A stretch of 64,000 bases of DNA from Misgurnus anguillicaudatus (GCF_027580225.2 NC_073358.2:30964501-31028500), one strand, 5' to 3'; positions 34,744 through 47,006 are shown, counted from the stretch's first letter. A program made the numbers and translations. Notes: generated from the letters alone by a model not told the origin.

Positions 34744-36794
34744 CTGAAAAAAATAATAAAACCTTATGAAGAACTGACAAATGTACTGTATTCAGACATT
34801 TCCAAGTGACAAAACTTAGCTTGTGAGAAGAGTCTTACATAGCATATAGTTTAAATCTAAACACATGCCAGGGCTCTAGAGTGCGACCAAAAATAACTGT
34901 TTGTGAACAAAGGAAAACATTTAGACGCATAAGTGACTGATCCGATCGCAGCTCATAACCGGCACTTTATAAACATAAATGACAACAACGTCAAAAGTGT
35001 GGAAACGATTGGTCACATTGCTGATAACACAAAAAAATGCTTAAACCATTCAAGATGCGTGTACCTGACGGGGATACAAACATCTGACAAACATTATACA
35101 GTAAAAAAAGTTTAACCTCATTAGACCAGAGCTTTGGTTTGTCTTTTTTGGGGTTAGAAAGAATCAATAAATATAATAACCAAATATTTTTCTTTGAACA
35201 TGAAGCAGTGTAATTGTCCACGTTTGTGTATAACAGGTTCCAGTTACACAGAATTAAGTGTTAATGTGCAAACAACAAAAAAATGTGATGTCTAGGTATG
35301 TGGACATTTAGGAGGTTAATTTCTAGAAGACAACAAACCAATGACGATTCTAATCTACATTCACACTGCCATCAAAATCCGATTTTCTGTTCATATGTGA
35401 CACATGTGTCAGACGACTATTTTCACATTGACATGCCATAATACACTGAATAGTATAGATGAATGTCATTCTGGATTGTTGGTGAATAGCCACTATGTTC
35501 AAACAAGACTGTAACATTAGGGAGAGGTGGCAGAGTGATGATCTGGACTGGAATATTGGGAAGTAAGATGGTAGGTCCCTTTAGGGTCCCTGAGGACATC
35601 TAGAAGATATGAAGAGTTTGTTTCCAAAACGAAATAAATCCATTTTGACAAATTTAGGTAAAACCTGTTTCCTATACCAAGAAAGCGACAAGATGAAAAC
35701 CACTATTTTCTGTTACAAACTTTCACATAGCATCTTTAGGTTATAAAACAATAAAAAATTCAAATCCATAACTTGATTTTCAAAGATTTATTATAAAAAC
35801 GAATTATTTTTCCAGAAAATCCAATAAATCCATGACAAGTTTTTTTTTCAAAATGCTATAAATCTTTGAATCAATATATAAATGTGCATTTATCTTTGCC
35901 ATTTTATATTCATTTAGTTGACTAGTTGTACACACTAATTAAAAAAAGAAACATTAATGTCATTAATCAAAACACTTACTTTGTCATATTAAGATCACTG
36001 TCATTGCTGCGGTTATACTTGACGTCGACGCTTAACATTTTTCACAGCGATCAGCTGTAAAATGTTTTGGTCCTGCTCGATTTTCGTTGACTTTGTTTAA
36101 ACTAATGTAAAGTTTTTCAAAGATCCGCTGGGGTCAATGTGTTAACATGAGAAGCTTAATGCTGTCGGGAGAACAAGCAACCGTCTCTCGAGTGCCTCCC
36201 ACGTAAATTATTAGATGTTGATGGCCTACATTTCTTCCCAGTCACAGAAAACCATCACAGGTTTATCAATGCCATTAAAGTTTTATTTTGTTTGTGTTTG
36301 TTTGTTGATCACGAAGTACAAAGTAGAAAAACTAGGATTCCGTGTACTGAACGCGCTGCCATTGATTATTTACAATGCGGATATTGGATTTTGCGTAAAA
36401 TTAAGAATTTACTTTCAAATACTGACCTGATGACCTGATTTTGGCAGTAACTCATTTTTTTTTCAAAAATGGCGTTTATCGCGTTTTGGTACCAAACTCT
36501 TCATGTGTTCCTAAAAGAGGTTTTTTACTATGGGATATAAAAGGAATCATGCCTTCTGAAGTAAATGTACTTTCATTGAGGATAAAACACCTTTCCATGC
36601 TGCAAAAAGCACCACTGACTATTTTAATTCATATGGGCATAAAATAAGAAAGAAATCAAGGTGGGACCACCATTATCCTCTGATCTTAGTCCTATTTAAG
36701 AGCCTGTGCAGCATCATTATATGAAAGATATGTGAGGTGGACAGCACTATAATTCAAAACATAAATTAAGGGATGCAATACTAGCGTCTTTAAA
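34744..36794. other. No certain gene; repeat remnant and one short ORF
   Basis: 34868-34910 (AGGGCTCTAGAGTGCGACCA) resembles a fish hAT end. 34930-35100 resembles 16.66-17.0 kb. A 58-codon ATG ORF on the minus strand (35423-35599) begins MSSGTLKGPTILLPNIPVQI; it lacks clear family resemblance and might be an exon of whatever owns the 34.7-kb segment. Confidence 0.35.
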
Positions 36795-38490
36795 GGGACA
36801 TTAGACTATTTTTAAAAATATTTTTATTTTCTAGCTCCCCTAGAGTTCAACATTTGATTTTTACCGTTTTGGAATCTATTTACCTGATCTCCGGGTCTGG
36901 CGCTACCACTTTTAGCATAGCTTAGCCAATCTATTGAATCTAATTAACCATTAGCATCGCGCTAAAAAATAACCAAAAAGTATCAATATTTTTCCTATTT
37001 AACTTGACTCTTCTGTAGTTACAATGGCCCTCATTTATCAAAAGTGCGTACACCAAATTTCTAGCGTAAACCTTGCGTACACCCAAAACCACGGTGACTT
37101 TGAGATTTATCAATATGGACGTTGGCGTACGGCACGCTCAAATCCTACGCCAGCTCAGGAGGTGGTGTACGCACATTTTGAGTTAGTGCAGAAATGCGCA
37201 AACACTTCCTAACACCACAAAACCCACTGACAAACTAAAATATATGATATATTATGACCCACTGTAAAAAAAAAACATAGTAATAAACTTCAGTGTTTAT
37301 TTTTATGCAACAATGTTCAATGTTTAATTTGTGAGACTTTACCAAAGCATTTGATTTGTATGCATATGTATTCCTTCAGTTGAGAGGCTGTGCGCTTTAC
37401 CTGACGTTTCAGAGCGAGCATGTGAACGGAGCTTAGCGGGAGCGGAGCGTTGAGGGGTGCGGTAATATTACCATCAGAGCGCCTTTCCGAAAATTGCTAC
37501 CGCTCGTTGAACCCAGAACGCCCTTTGATAATTTGCTAGTTCGAGAATCTGTAAAAACGTCTAGCAATAAGTTATGGAATTCAAGCCTTATACATAAGTG
37601 TAAAGTAAAAATCAAAGTTAAGATTGAGCAGGAAGAAAAAATTGAAAGGGACGGCGGAGAGACTGTAAAGAATTAGCAAATATTCTTCCTGGAATCTGAA
37701 GCGGCACATTGCAAGAAAGCACAAGGATGTGCTACGAAAACATGGTAATGCAATAAAAGGTAAGATAGTTACGTACCATTCGATGATAAATAAATACAGA
37801 TGAGGTAAGGTAAAATGCTTGTGTTGAATGGAGCCGTAAATCCGATCATGATGACATGCGGACAAAATTATGGCCACGAATGATTTTTTATGCTACATTA
37901 TGGACACTTCTTTTTCTTATTTAGTCTAAACTAAAGTATGGCCATAAATTTTGAATTTGTTCCCAATATTCAACAGTTTGTTCCTTGGAATTAATTATTA
38001 TAATATTTCGTAATTACTATTACAATTATTATTACTTCAAATTATGAATTAGCTTAGTAAAACATGTGGATGTCGTGGAAACAAATTGTTAATTTGAATT
38101 ATATCCGGAGCTCCGTATCAAACTGGATCTAAGATACAGCTAACAAACAACTGTATGTAAATACAGAACAACACACTACAAAAGTTACTACATCATTTTA
38201 AAATATTATTAAAAAAAAATTAACTGAACCATTAAGCAGACCTAGAATTTAGTTGTAGGCAACAGTAAATAATAATAATAATAAATAATTATTCTTCTAA
38301 ATGTCAATTAATAATAAAAATAATAATAAGAATATTACAAATTGTCATCCAATTATTAATGTGTCTTTAATCCCACTCTTTAAACTCCCAAATAAAACAA
38401 TTTTGTTTCTTTTCACTTCCCCGGATTCTCTTCTTTGCCGTCTTTCGTGTGTCAATGGCGTAAAATGAGGGCGTGGGGTGAGGCGGAGAC

Positions 38491-40464
38491 TAGGGTTGGG
38501 TACCGAAATGCGGTGCCCTTATGGCACCGAAGCCTATATGGGCGGTACCTACCGGACCGAATCAGAACACAGATTTCGGTGCCTCATTTCGGTGCCTCTT
38601 AATGCATGAACGGTTGACTGAAGTATTTTGCTCTCAGTAGCGCAAAAAGCATAATCACACAAGCACAGCACAATCGCTAGTTAAATTATACTGCACTCAT
38701 ATGGTGTAAATAATTTCCTCACAAAATTCACGTGAATGTGAAAGTCGGAAAGATTTGATAATACAGAGGATTCAAGTTTGATTTCTTCGCTTAACTTAGG
38801 TGAGTTTGTTCATATTTTACATTATTGTAGTTTTATATTAAAAAACGGAAACCAATCATTCGTTTTGAAAAATCTAAGGATCTTAGATTTATTTATGTTA
38901 TAGGGCGGATAAAATGTTTACCGTCTATTCGTTTTTGTTAAACGTTAAGCGAGTCATTTTACATTTTTATTGTTGTTCTGTTTTAATAAAAAAAATAATA
39001 ATGAACAAATAAGCATTCGTAGTAATGAAATTTATGTCAATTAAATCTTTCATTTATTTGTGTTTTAACGCAGATACCATCCGTCGAATTCGTTTTATTA
39101 ATAAACAAGCAATATAAGCAAGTTTGTCATTGGAGCTACTATTTTATTGGAGTTGAGTTTTTCATTAAGAGTAATAATGAACAAACATTTAAAAAATTAA
39201 TTTTATTAATAAATGGAAATATTAAATAATCTAATGTTAAAGATTAAATAGCCAACTTTTAAACTTCTTTGCCAAATATATTTTCATTTAAAATATGCGC
39301 TGTGTTTAATAAGTTTAAAATGTGAAAAAATCCTCATCTGCACATCCCTAATAATACAAAGCGAACAAATTTTGTAAGAATATATGTCCAGGTTATTTTT
39401 ATATTCTGACTTAAAAGAACAATTTGGAAAATGAGATCCTCAGAGGAGCGCGTGAATGCCGCAATTGATATGACGGCAGCTTATTTTATATTTTATATGG
39501 TTTATAAAAAAAGGGAATATCCCGCACACTATTAACTTGCAAAAAGCATAATTTTGCAAGTTAATAGTGTGCGGGATATTCCCCTTTTTTTTTATAAATG
39601 TTTGGTGGACTTCATTGTCTCTTCATCCAACGCACCTAACCGGAACTAACAGGTGTGCGACATTGTTCTTCTATTTTATATTTTATATGGTAACATTCCT
39701 TCAGAGAATTTGCTAAAACGTATTACCTCACTAATGTTTTTATTAGTACTTCGGCTGATATTGGCCTGAGATGGGCCGCGGCAGTCACGAGTGTCAAGTT
39801 CATCGGAGACAAGCAGAAAGCGTCAAAACGTGAATGGTTTTACAAGCCGATAAGAAAATATTTTGGGTGAATTCCAAATGCCGTTTTGCGCCATTGAAGG
39901 GCACTTCACGAAGAGGACTTCGCATGAACAGTCGATCCAAATAAAGAGGAAAAGACGCTGTATTTTATTGCTCTATTTGCAAAGTGTGTTTAATTAGCCA
40001 CACTATGAGACACACAATTGCGCAACTTTCTCAAGAGTTCAAGAGATCTGATCTTCGAAGGGAATAGGACATACTGTAGGGAGGATCACTTTCGATTAGA
40101 ACTCGCCCTTTATCTTTTTGTGAGCGGCAGCCGCGTAGGCTTTAACCAATCATTGAACAGATTATTAACAACCAATCATAGAACATTTTTCTGAGCTCAA
40201 AGTGGACTGTTAAGAAGATTTTCATAAAAAAGAAATCAAGAATGCAGGTCTTAAAAGATGATGGTGCTTTACGCAAATCATTAATAAACAAATGACAAAC
40301 AGAGAAGAATTTTCATAGTGTTTTATGCTGTACTTTCATCTACCATCTTTCTGTGACTCTTTTTTTCAAAGTACCGCTTTAGGCACCGTTTAGGCACCGG
40401 AACCGTTTGAAAAGTATCGATTTGGCACCGGTATCGAAAAAAACCCAAACAATACCCATCCCTA
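38491..40464. mobile_element. hAT element with TAGGGTTGGGTACCG end
   Basis: The ends TAGGGTTGGGTACCGAAATG and ACAATACCCATCCCTA are flanked by the 8-bp duplication GCGGAGAC (38483-38490, 40465-40472). Inside both ends are inverted GGCACCG motifs. At 1,974 bp with only short ORFs, it is non-autonomous or decayed. Confidence 0.88.
39502..39671. mobile_element. Hairpin-forming insertion flanked by 20-bp direct repeats
   Basis: TATTTTATATTTTATATGGT occurs at 39482-39501 and 39672-39691. Between them is a near-perfect hairpin: a ~44-base arm (39501-39544, core ATATCCCGCACACTATTAAC) faces its complement (39551-39598) across a ~6-base loop. It could be a foldback MITE or a retroposed hairpin RNA. 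Confidence 0.65.
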
Positions 40465-41344
40465 GCGGAGACTTGAATTTATATGGGCGTGTTATTCTAA
40501 TGACTATCGTTTTCAGCCGCAGCATTTATGAAGGGCAGATATTGCGTACACCTAAATATCAACGGTACGCAAAATTTCATAAATCAGGCGGTGAGAGGAG
40601 TGTAAGCATAATCTTACGCCAACATATACGCCCGTTTCTACGCAAGAATGATAAATGAGGGCCATTGTGTATTAAGACCGACAGAAAATTAAAAGTTGTT
40701 ATTTTCTAGGCAGATTTGGCTGGGACTATACTCTCATTCCGCCGTAATAATCAAGGACTTCCCTGCTGTAACATGGCTGCAGGAGGCATAGTGATATTAC
40801 GTACTGGCCAAAATTAGTCCCCTGGCATTGAAAGTTACTAAGGGGACTATTTTCGGCTGCTGCCTAATATCATTGCGCCTCCAGCAGCCATGTTACAGCA
40901 GCAAAGTCCTTGATTATTACACCAGAATGAAAGTATAGTCCTAGGATTAAAGTATTAAAATATCTTTTGACATTTTTATTTCATTTAAATAGAATAGCAT
41001 CCACACTGTAATATAACTGTTGAGGGTAAAATAAAATGTGTAATCTTACTGACTGTATTGGAAAAATAAACAAACATGGCACGTGCATAATAATTTGGAA
41101 CGCAGTGTTGGCTGTATGGCATACATCAGGTGCAGGATTATCAAACAATAAACTTGTAATGCGCACGGCTCTGAACTTTTCTTGCACTAAAGAGGATGTT
41201 ATGCGGGCACGGGTTTAAAACAGCAAGAAAGTTGTTCCCGTTTTCTGCCATGCAAGTAAATTAAAGTGCACCCAAGCATCACTGATGCGCTTGAAGTACT
41301 TACATTTTTAAGAACTATATAATAAACAGGTCAGGATGAATAGT

Positions 41345-42070
41345 TAGGGATGTGCGAGACTAGTCGACTAAACGGTACAGATGTTACTAGTCAACATGGA
41401 AAATAGTAGTTATAAATATATAAATAAACAAGTTATATAAAATTTATAAATTAAATTATTTAATCACTTAATCATCCATTATAGGCATCTATGCCTAGCA
41501 GCAGGCGATTTAAGCAGAGTGGGTGAATTTAAAGGGCATGCAACAGACCATGATAGACAATATTGCAGCGCTGTAACACCGCCTTCCGTCAAATTACAAT
41601 GCACACAGCGGTACAGTTAATGAAGAAAACGGCAACGGCCCTCTAAAACAAAAAAATGGACCTAAGCTCCTTCTTTGGGGAGCACTACGGAGAGTCTGCG
41701 CATGAAGATGAGCTGGAGCTCTACTGAAAGGAGCCGTCTATCCCACTAAGCAAAGACCCACTTCGGTGGTGGAACTGGATGGCCTGGATTTCCCAAGCTC
41801 TATCAACTTGCTATGCATTACCTCTGCGTACCTCCAGCTTCACTTCCCACCAAGCTGTTTTTTCAAGTGCAGGACTTATTGTTAATCGCCTTGAGTCCCA
41901 CATCAACATGTTAATTTCGCTTAACAAAAATGCATGGTCTAAGTGAGTAAAATGTGGAAATTGTTTCACTCTTATGGGAATGAATATTATTTCCAAATGG
42001 TTTTACAGGTAGTTGTTAGGGGGGGGAGCAACGGTATTTCATGCATTCTGTCTTAGTAACACATTTTAAG
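41345..42070 (+). mobile_element. Decayed hAT element with transposase remnant
   Basis: The left end TAGGGATGTGCGAGACTAGT is a typical fish hAT terminus. A right terminus was not identified. It contains the hATC fragment at 41656-41946. Confidence 0.55.
41656..41946 (+). pseudogene. hAT transposase C-terminal (hATC dimerisation) fragment
   Basis: In pieces it reads EDELELY-stop-KEPSIPLSKDP, then in a shifted frame FPKLYQLAMHYLCVPPASLP, then VFSSAGLIVNRLESHINMLI followed by SLNKNAW. This order (acidic lead, LA-x-x-YLCVP, FS-x-AG-x-IV-x-x-R, L-x-LNKN) is the hATC domain. One stop codon and two frame changes make it a pseudogene. Confidence 0.82.
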
Positions 42071-42071
42071 G

Positions 42072-42190
42072 GGTGGTTTTACGGACAAGGATTACCTAAA
42101 GACAGGACTAGACCTTAGTTTAATTAGGAAATATAACTAGTTTGAACAAACATGTGCTAGAAGTCTAAGGCATCACTTTTATGCTTTATA
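42072..42190. mobile_element. MITE fragment (AGGAAATATAACTAGTTT family)
   Basis: CTTAGTTTAATTAGGAAATA and the following AACAAACATG match copies at 48961 and 53591; the right side is missing. Confidence 0.55.
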
Positions 42191-42367
42191 TCAAGTCTCA
42201 ACAATGGCACGAAAGAAAAAGTGTTTTTGGATGTAAGGAGAATTAAGCATTATGGAAACAATAGCTTGTTTATCCGGGGTAGCAGTGGAGTTTTGCATGT
42301 GTGTTTGTTTAACGCTGGATTTCGTTGAAAAGTCCCAACCGAGTCATGATTTGCATGCGGTAAGTAA

Positions 42368-43357
42368 TAGTGTTGGGCGATTTTTCCTATTTTGAGATCG
42401 TCCTATCGTTGCCGATGCACGATAGTATCAGGGGGCGAGCCAGTAATTTACTCCTTTATTTATTTGTTTGTTTTTTACTCATTTATGACAAAGCATTTAA
42501 TTGGTGGAGAAAAAGAAGAAAAGGCAACACCGTCATGACAGCACCTTTTTCTTAAGACTGATGCCAATAATCCGAACGGGTCATTAAAGTACAGGTGCTC
42601 TGAAATTTCCTGTGCCAGGGAGCGGGGACAACACACTCGCTGGTTTTAAATGCCTGGATGCCAACCTCTCCATTGCAAAGAAATGTCAGAGCCGCACGTA
42701 TTGCAAACTCATGTGAGTTTGAATCATGCGCATTACAAGTTCAGGTGCTAGAAGAAGTTGTTCATGCCACGTGAATTAAGGTCAGAGCAAATGTTAGGTT
42801 TGTTTATACTTGCGCTTTGGTTCGCAATGCAAGCCTCCACTGATTACGCATCTCAACAGACGTCTTAAGCTATGTATACTTGCGCTTTGGTCCACAACGC
42901 AAGCTTCCGCTGATCGCGCGCACATCTCAACAAACGGATTAGACGTTTATAGTTGACGCGCTCGCTGTTGCACTATTCTTTGAAACAACAGGGGAGACAT
43001 GAGCAATTGAGTCAAAATCCAGAATCCAGAATTGGTCATTTTCGGATGCGGAGCTGCGGGTGCAGTTACAAAAATTGCCGTGCACATCTCCATGCGAAAT
43101 GGGGTTCCACACGACTGCCCACTCCGCGTTGACGTCATTTTTGCAGCGCGCACCAAGGCGCGCATGCGGATGCGTAGAGTATAAACAAAGCTTTAAGCTC
43201 ACAAACCCTCTCAAGTGAGGAAAAGCATGCATTGCGCATGTTAATGTGAAACTATGATAATAATAACCATCGCCAACTATCATCATGAAAGCCTGCTATT
43301 GCCGGTATGTCTGACGATCGTCGATACACAATACTTTCATCTATCAGCACAACCCTA
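42368..43357. mobile_element. Non-autonomous hAT (TAGTGTTGGGCGA family)
   Basis: The ends TAGTGTTGGGCGATTTTTCC and ATCTATCAGCACAACCCTA are flanked by the 8-bp duplication GTAAGTAA (42360-42367, 43358-43365). It carries an inner foldback at about 42800-43195 (TTTGTTTATACTTGCG facing ACTCTAC...AAACAAAGC). ORFs inside come from that inverted repeat. Confidence 0.86.
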
Positions 43358-43627
43358 GTAAGTAAGACTTCTGTGTTATGTTGGCAATTGCCGCGTATGT
43401 ACACATAATGTAAATGGCACAAACATGTAGTGAATCATATTTTAAACAGTGTTGTATACAGTGTTGCTTGGCTCGTGACTCACTTCTCCCGCAGCTCGCA
43501 ACTAGTCTTTCTAAATGTTTCCGTGTGTTTTAGAAATGAAACGCTTGAGCTAATCTGTCTTTTATAAATATTATAAAACTGAAGACTCTTTGGAGATATG
43601 AAGGATGTAATATTACTCTATAGGTAC

Positions 43628-44368
43628 TAGGGGTGTAATGGTTCTCGGTAAAGAATCGAATCGTCCCCTTATCCTCCCACGGTTCGGGATGCACGTGCAC
43701 CGTGTTTGATACGACCACGCATTTCTAATATAGTTTGCTAAAATAACAACGCATAAAACCGCTAATGTATGGTTCTAAATAAGCTCTGCATGTGATTACG
43801 GGAGTGTACCTGTCCAATCAACTTATAGTATGCAAATCTGTTGCCCTCCTCAGGTGTTTGTGTGTGTGGCGCTGATCGTTTAGCGCGGAGAGTGAAGGAG
43901 AAAAGACGCTAATAGCTCAAGAAAATGTGGACAAAACTGTAAAATTCGCCAGTGCCGTATGCTCAAGGCAATACATCTAATATGATGAGTCGCTTATTGC
44001 GCCGTCATCACCAGCGTGTTATTGATAGCATTTAATCGCAGGTGAAACAGAAACAGCACACATTGCCTTCTGTGTTTAAATGTTAACAAACTGATATTCT
44101 TGCGGAAAAAACTTGAAGATAGTGGCATAGAATATAAAAAGTAACCCAGTGTTCTAAGCTTTTTTTATGTGCATTTTGAAGTGCACAGTAAAGTTGGTAC
44201 ATGTAGTATAATAATTCAAGTGCTCTAATGTGAAAATGTTGACTTTTGCAGAGATTTTTTTTGTAAAGAAACATATTGTGACCAAAGTGTACCGAAACGC
44301 ACTGAAACCGCGGCCCTAAATCCTTGACAGGCACTGAACCGTGAGTAATTTGAACCATTACACCCCTA
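43628..44368. mobile_element. Non-autonomous hAT (TAGGGGTGTAATGGTTC family)
   Basis: The ends TAGGGGTGTAATGGTTCTCG and GAACCATTACACCCCTA are flanked by ATAGGTAC and ATAAGTAC (43620-43627, 44369-44376), an 8-bp duplication with one change. 741 bp, no transposase. Confidence 0.85.
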
Positions 44369-44376
44369 ATAAGTAC

Positions 44377-45331
44377 TCAAGATTAACATCAGATATGCAT
44401 AAACAGCATGTGTTATGGGAGCTTTAACATAGTTTTAAAGGAGTCTTAATAAATGGACTATACAATTGTATAATTTACAATTTGTATTGTGGTTGGAATA
44501 TTTGGGTAAGATAGTATGTGTAAAGTTTTTAAAAAGCAGATTTTGTTATTTATTGGTTGTTAATTTTGTTAACAAAATACCGCTCACCTGTTAATTCTTT
44601 TTGACATTGGTAGCTCACATAATAGTTGTTGGCTAACAATTTATGAATAATACATATTGGTCTTGCATTGGCCCAGTTGATTTTAAGAAATATTTAATAG
44701 CAAAATAACTTGTAAAAATAAAAACATTTTGCCGCAGTCCCTTGGTGCCCCCCATTGCCTGGTGCCCCAGGGCACTCGCCCAATCCAGTCTATGGATATT
44801 CCAGCCCTGAGTGAGAGGTGCCTTTTTAAGCACTTTACACGCTGTTTACATGTTTTTGCGCCTGCTTCACCTTGCAATTTTGCAGGAGCGCTCTAAATGG
44901 CTGAATTTAAAAACAAAGTCTGAGTGGAAAAGCACCCATGTTTTGACAGAGGCTATTGTAAAATACTTAGTATAGCCTATAAACAAAAGATACTGCACAT
45001 GCTCAAAGTCCCACCCTTTGAGGATCTCATTATTTAACGTCTCTTTTTTACTGGAAGGCAGGACTAGGGCGGCCATACTGATGTTGCAATCTCCCCCATT
45101 CATATCAATAACAGTGACACATCTTGGTAATATGAAATATCTTTGGTATAAACAAGGGTGACGGTTAAGATGTTTGTTGCAAAGCTTTTAAAGAAATCCC
45201 TTCTCTCAGGGAAACCCTCATTAAGAATTTTCATGCAACCGGGCCAGGGCCATAAACAATATTGTGTGAATATATCGGAAACAACCTGGCAAAAGCAAAG
45301 TTAAATTTTTTTTAACATAGGCACTACACAC
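44377..45331. other. Intron DNA with repeat fragments
   Basis: 44735-44815 (TGGTGCCCCAGGGCACT) and 45195-45250 (CATGCAACCGGGCCAGGGCC) are fragments of repeats also present near 13.55 and 13.7 kb. No exon other than MS4A TM2 was seen. Confidence 0.45.
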
Positions 45332-45388
45332 CAAAGAGGGATGGAGTTTATTTTCCGCAGCAACAGACAGAGAACCAGCAATGATGTA
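45332..45388 (-). CDS. ms4a: MS4A-family protein, exon encoding transmembrane segment 2
   Basis: This 57-bp exon has acceptor CATTCTCAG and donor GTGTGT and reads YIIAGSLSVAAENKLHPSL. The GSLS-x-x-AEN-K-L signature is the conserved second transmembrane segment and following loop of MS4A proteins. It is phase 0 at both ends, fitting the exon before it and the TM3 exon at 13.1 kb, which begins VKASLGMNV; the family motif at this junction is L-VK-x-SLGMNV. The following intron is 32.2 kb long. Confidence 0.88.
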
Positions 45389-45486
45389 CTGAGAATGAAC
45401 AATAGAACATTTAAAAGAAAATAATGATGGAAATTATCATTAAAGTGATACAGAAATAATTAAGCAAAAAATAAATTGAAACTTAC

Positions 45487-45618
45487 AATGAGGGATCCCC
45501 AGTGGGTTATGCCACTGATTGTAGTTGTGTGAAAAACTCTGAAATTGTATGAATCATGTACGGTAGTGAGCCCAAAACCAAATAAGAAATACACCACACC
45601 AATCATTATTTGGACAGT
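45487..45618 (-). CDS. ms4a: MS4A-family protein, exon encoding transmembrane segment 1
   Basis: Membrane-spanning 4-domains subfamily A (CD20-like) proteins are tetraspan plasma-membrane proteins that act as signalling or channel-associated subunits. This 132-bp exon reads 44 codons in phase 0 from acceptor TTTTACAG to donor GTAAGT. It begins TVQIMIGVVYFLFGFG, the family's hallmark first transmembrane segment, and ends SGITHWGSLI, matching the usual lead into TM2. The intron to the next exon is only 98 bp. Exons 2 to 5 reported here join without a frame change and give about 176 residues, so the protein is short only by its N-terminal cytoplasmic part. The upstream exon(s) with the start codon were not found between 45.6 and 64 kb; that side is full of transposons. 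Family assignment is firm; the exact paralogue (for example a fish ms4a17a-type gene) is inference. Confidence 0.88.
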
Positions 45619-45745
45619 CTGTAAAAGATAAAAATTGATTACACTTAATAGTTACAGTAAATTTTGATATTCTACTTCAGACATTCTATATTTCTATAAA
45701 TAACTTTGCAACTGTATGTCAACAAACTCTCATTAACGGTAGGGG

Positions 45746-46163
45746 CAGAGATGGGAAGTATTTTTGATACAATACATATTTAAAATACAAAATTGTATTT
45801 TGTAATTTGTATTTGATAGGGTTGATGAAAATGCTTTGTATTTTGTATCAAAATACTTTAGTGTTTTGTATTTTCCTATTTTTAAAATACAGTAAAATAC
45901 TTTGTAAAAAGTCTACATTATGATTGGAGTTTGGTTAATACTCCTTGAAAAGTTCTGTTGCTACTTTTCTGGCTACATTTAAAATCTAAACATATTGATA
46001 ATTTAAATGTTATTCTAAATAGGTGTCCAATAATTTGATTAATACATAATTGATTGCTGAGTATTGTACCCCTAGTTGAAGAAGCTGTTTAGTAGGATCG
46101 TGATATATAAATTGTAATTTTTGTGTGTTTTAATTTCACTTGTCAAATTGACAATTTTTACAC
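45746..46163. mobile_element. hAT-end fragment (GATGGGAAGTATTTTTGATA)
   Basis: GAGATGGGAAGTATTTTTGA plus dense TTTGTATTTT repeats resemble a common fish hAT terminus. No right end was found. Confidence 0.45.
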
Positions 46164-46168
46164 CAGTG

Positions 46169-46448
46169 TGTCACGGCTAGTCCGTGTCATGTTTTGTTTG
46201 TGTCTCAGATTACGTCACCTGGACAATTCACGGACTGATTCCTCATCACACCTGTTCCTTGTTAAGTGTTGTGTATTTATACTGCTGTCTGTTTCACACC
46301 TGTGGCCGGATTATTGTCATTGATACCCTGTCTATTTCCTGTGTTAATGTTCCTGTATTCACCATGTCTGCCCTCGTGTTTTTATTATTAAATGTTATTT
46401 ATTTTGAACCTTGGGTTTGCGTCCTGTCCTTAAAACCCTGTCGTGACA
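46169..46448 (+). repeat. 5' LTR of the TRIM-like element
   Basis: 280 bp, TG...CA. Contains AATAAA-like ATTATTAAATG near its 3' part. It differs from the 3' LTR by several substitutions and small indels (for example CGGCTAGTCC versus CAGCTAGTCT). Confidence 0.9.
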
Positions 46449-47006
46449 GAATAATCCGGCCAAACTGGACGCAGCAGGTTCACGGAGGGCGGCTCCCCCA
46501 GGAGTTTCGTCGAGGGGGAGTAGTGACATCGGGGTTCATTCCCCATCAGCCCCGATGTCTCTTGGGGACCACCGTGAGCGATCGCTCGCTCCTGCGGGAG
46601 GAGGATCGGCCCAGGCGGTCCCCCAATGGTTGAGTCGTCGGTCCCTCGGAGGACCACCATCCTGCTCGCAGGGGGATCCGGAACGGACCACGCCCGATCA
46701 TTTCCCCGGGGTGGCTACCGAGCGAGGGTCTCCGTTTCCGCAAGGGGATGGGAGATGATTTCCGGGGGCATCTGATCGTCGACGATTCCCAGGAGGGGGG
46801 TAATTCGTCTGCCTCGGTTCTCGGAGCGATCGCTCCGGTTCTCCTGGCGCAGTCCGGCCAACCGTCCTGTTGGTCTCATCCCGGCGGCTGCCGGCTTCGC
46901 CAGGGTCCCCAAGCCCTCCACCCCTCCCTTGGACTCTCGCTACCAGACTTTGTTTTTGTTGTGTTTTATGTGAGTGTCTAGTAGCCACTCGTAGAGGGGA
47001 GGGTTA

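Larger units (their letters stand above)
37021..40668. mobile_element. Element with ACAATGGCCCTCATTTATCA termini
   Basis: A perfect 20-base inverted terminal repeat lies at 37021-37040 and 40649-40668; subterminal copies of GCGTAC face inward. It is interrupted by the hAT 38491-40464, so its own length is about 1.67 kb. No transposase was recognised and the target duplication is unclear. Confidence 0.78.
36795..40980. mobile_element. Fish MITE-type repeat, split by a 3.6-kb insertion
   Basis: The left part holds AGCATCGCGCTAAAAAATAA and CTTGACTCTTCTGTAGTTAC. The right part resumes with TAAGACCGACAGAAAATTAA and an inverted block around GTAACATGGCTGC / GCAGCCATGTTAC. These are adjacent in an abundant cyprinid repeat (from memory of the family), so the block between is inserted. 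Outer ends are approximate. Confidence 0.55.
13132..45331 (-). other. ms4a: 32.2-kb MS4A intron (TM2 to TM3)
   Basis: It is defined by the GTGTGT donor after the TM2 exon and the TTGAAG acceptor before the TM3 exon, joining HPSL to VKASL in phase 0. Other introns of this gene seen here are 98 to 611 bp. The extra length is transposons, a 110-bp satellite and the 10-kb palindrome. No other TM3-like exon was found nearer to TM2. Confidence 0.75.

Noticed and set aside
42939..43286. 115-codon minus ORF
   Set aside because: Lies in the inner foldback of a hAT with verified ends; no transposase motif.
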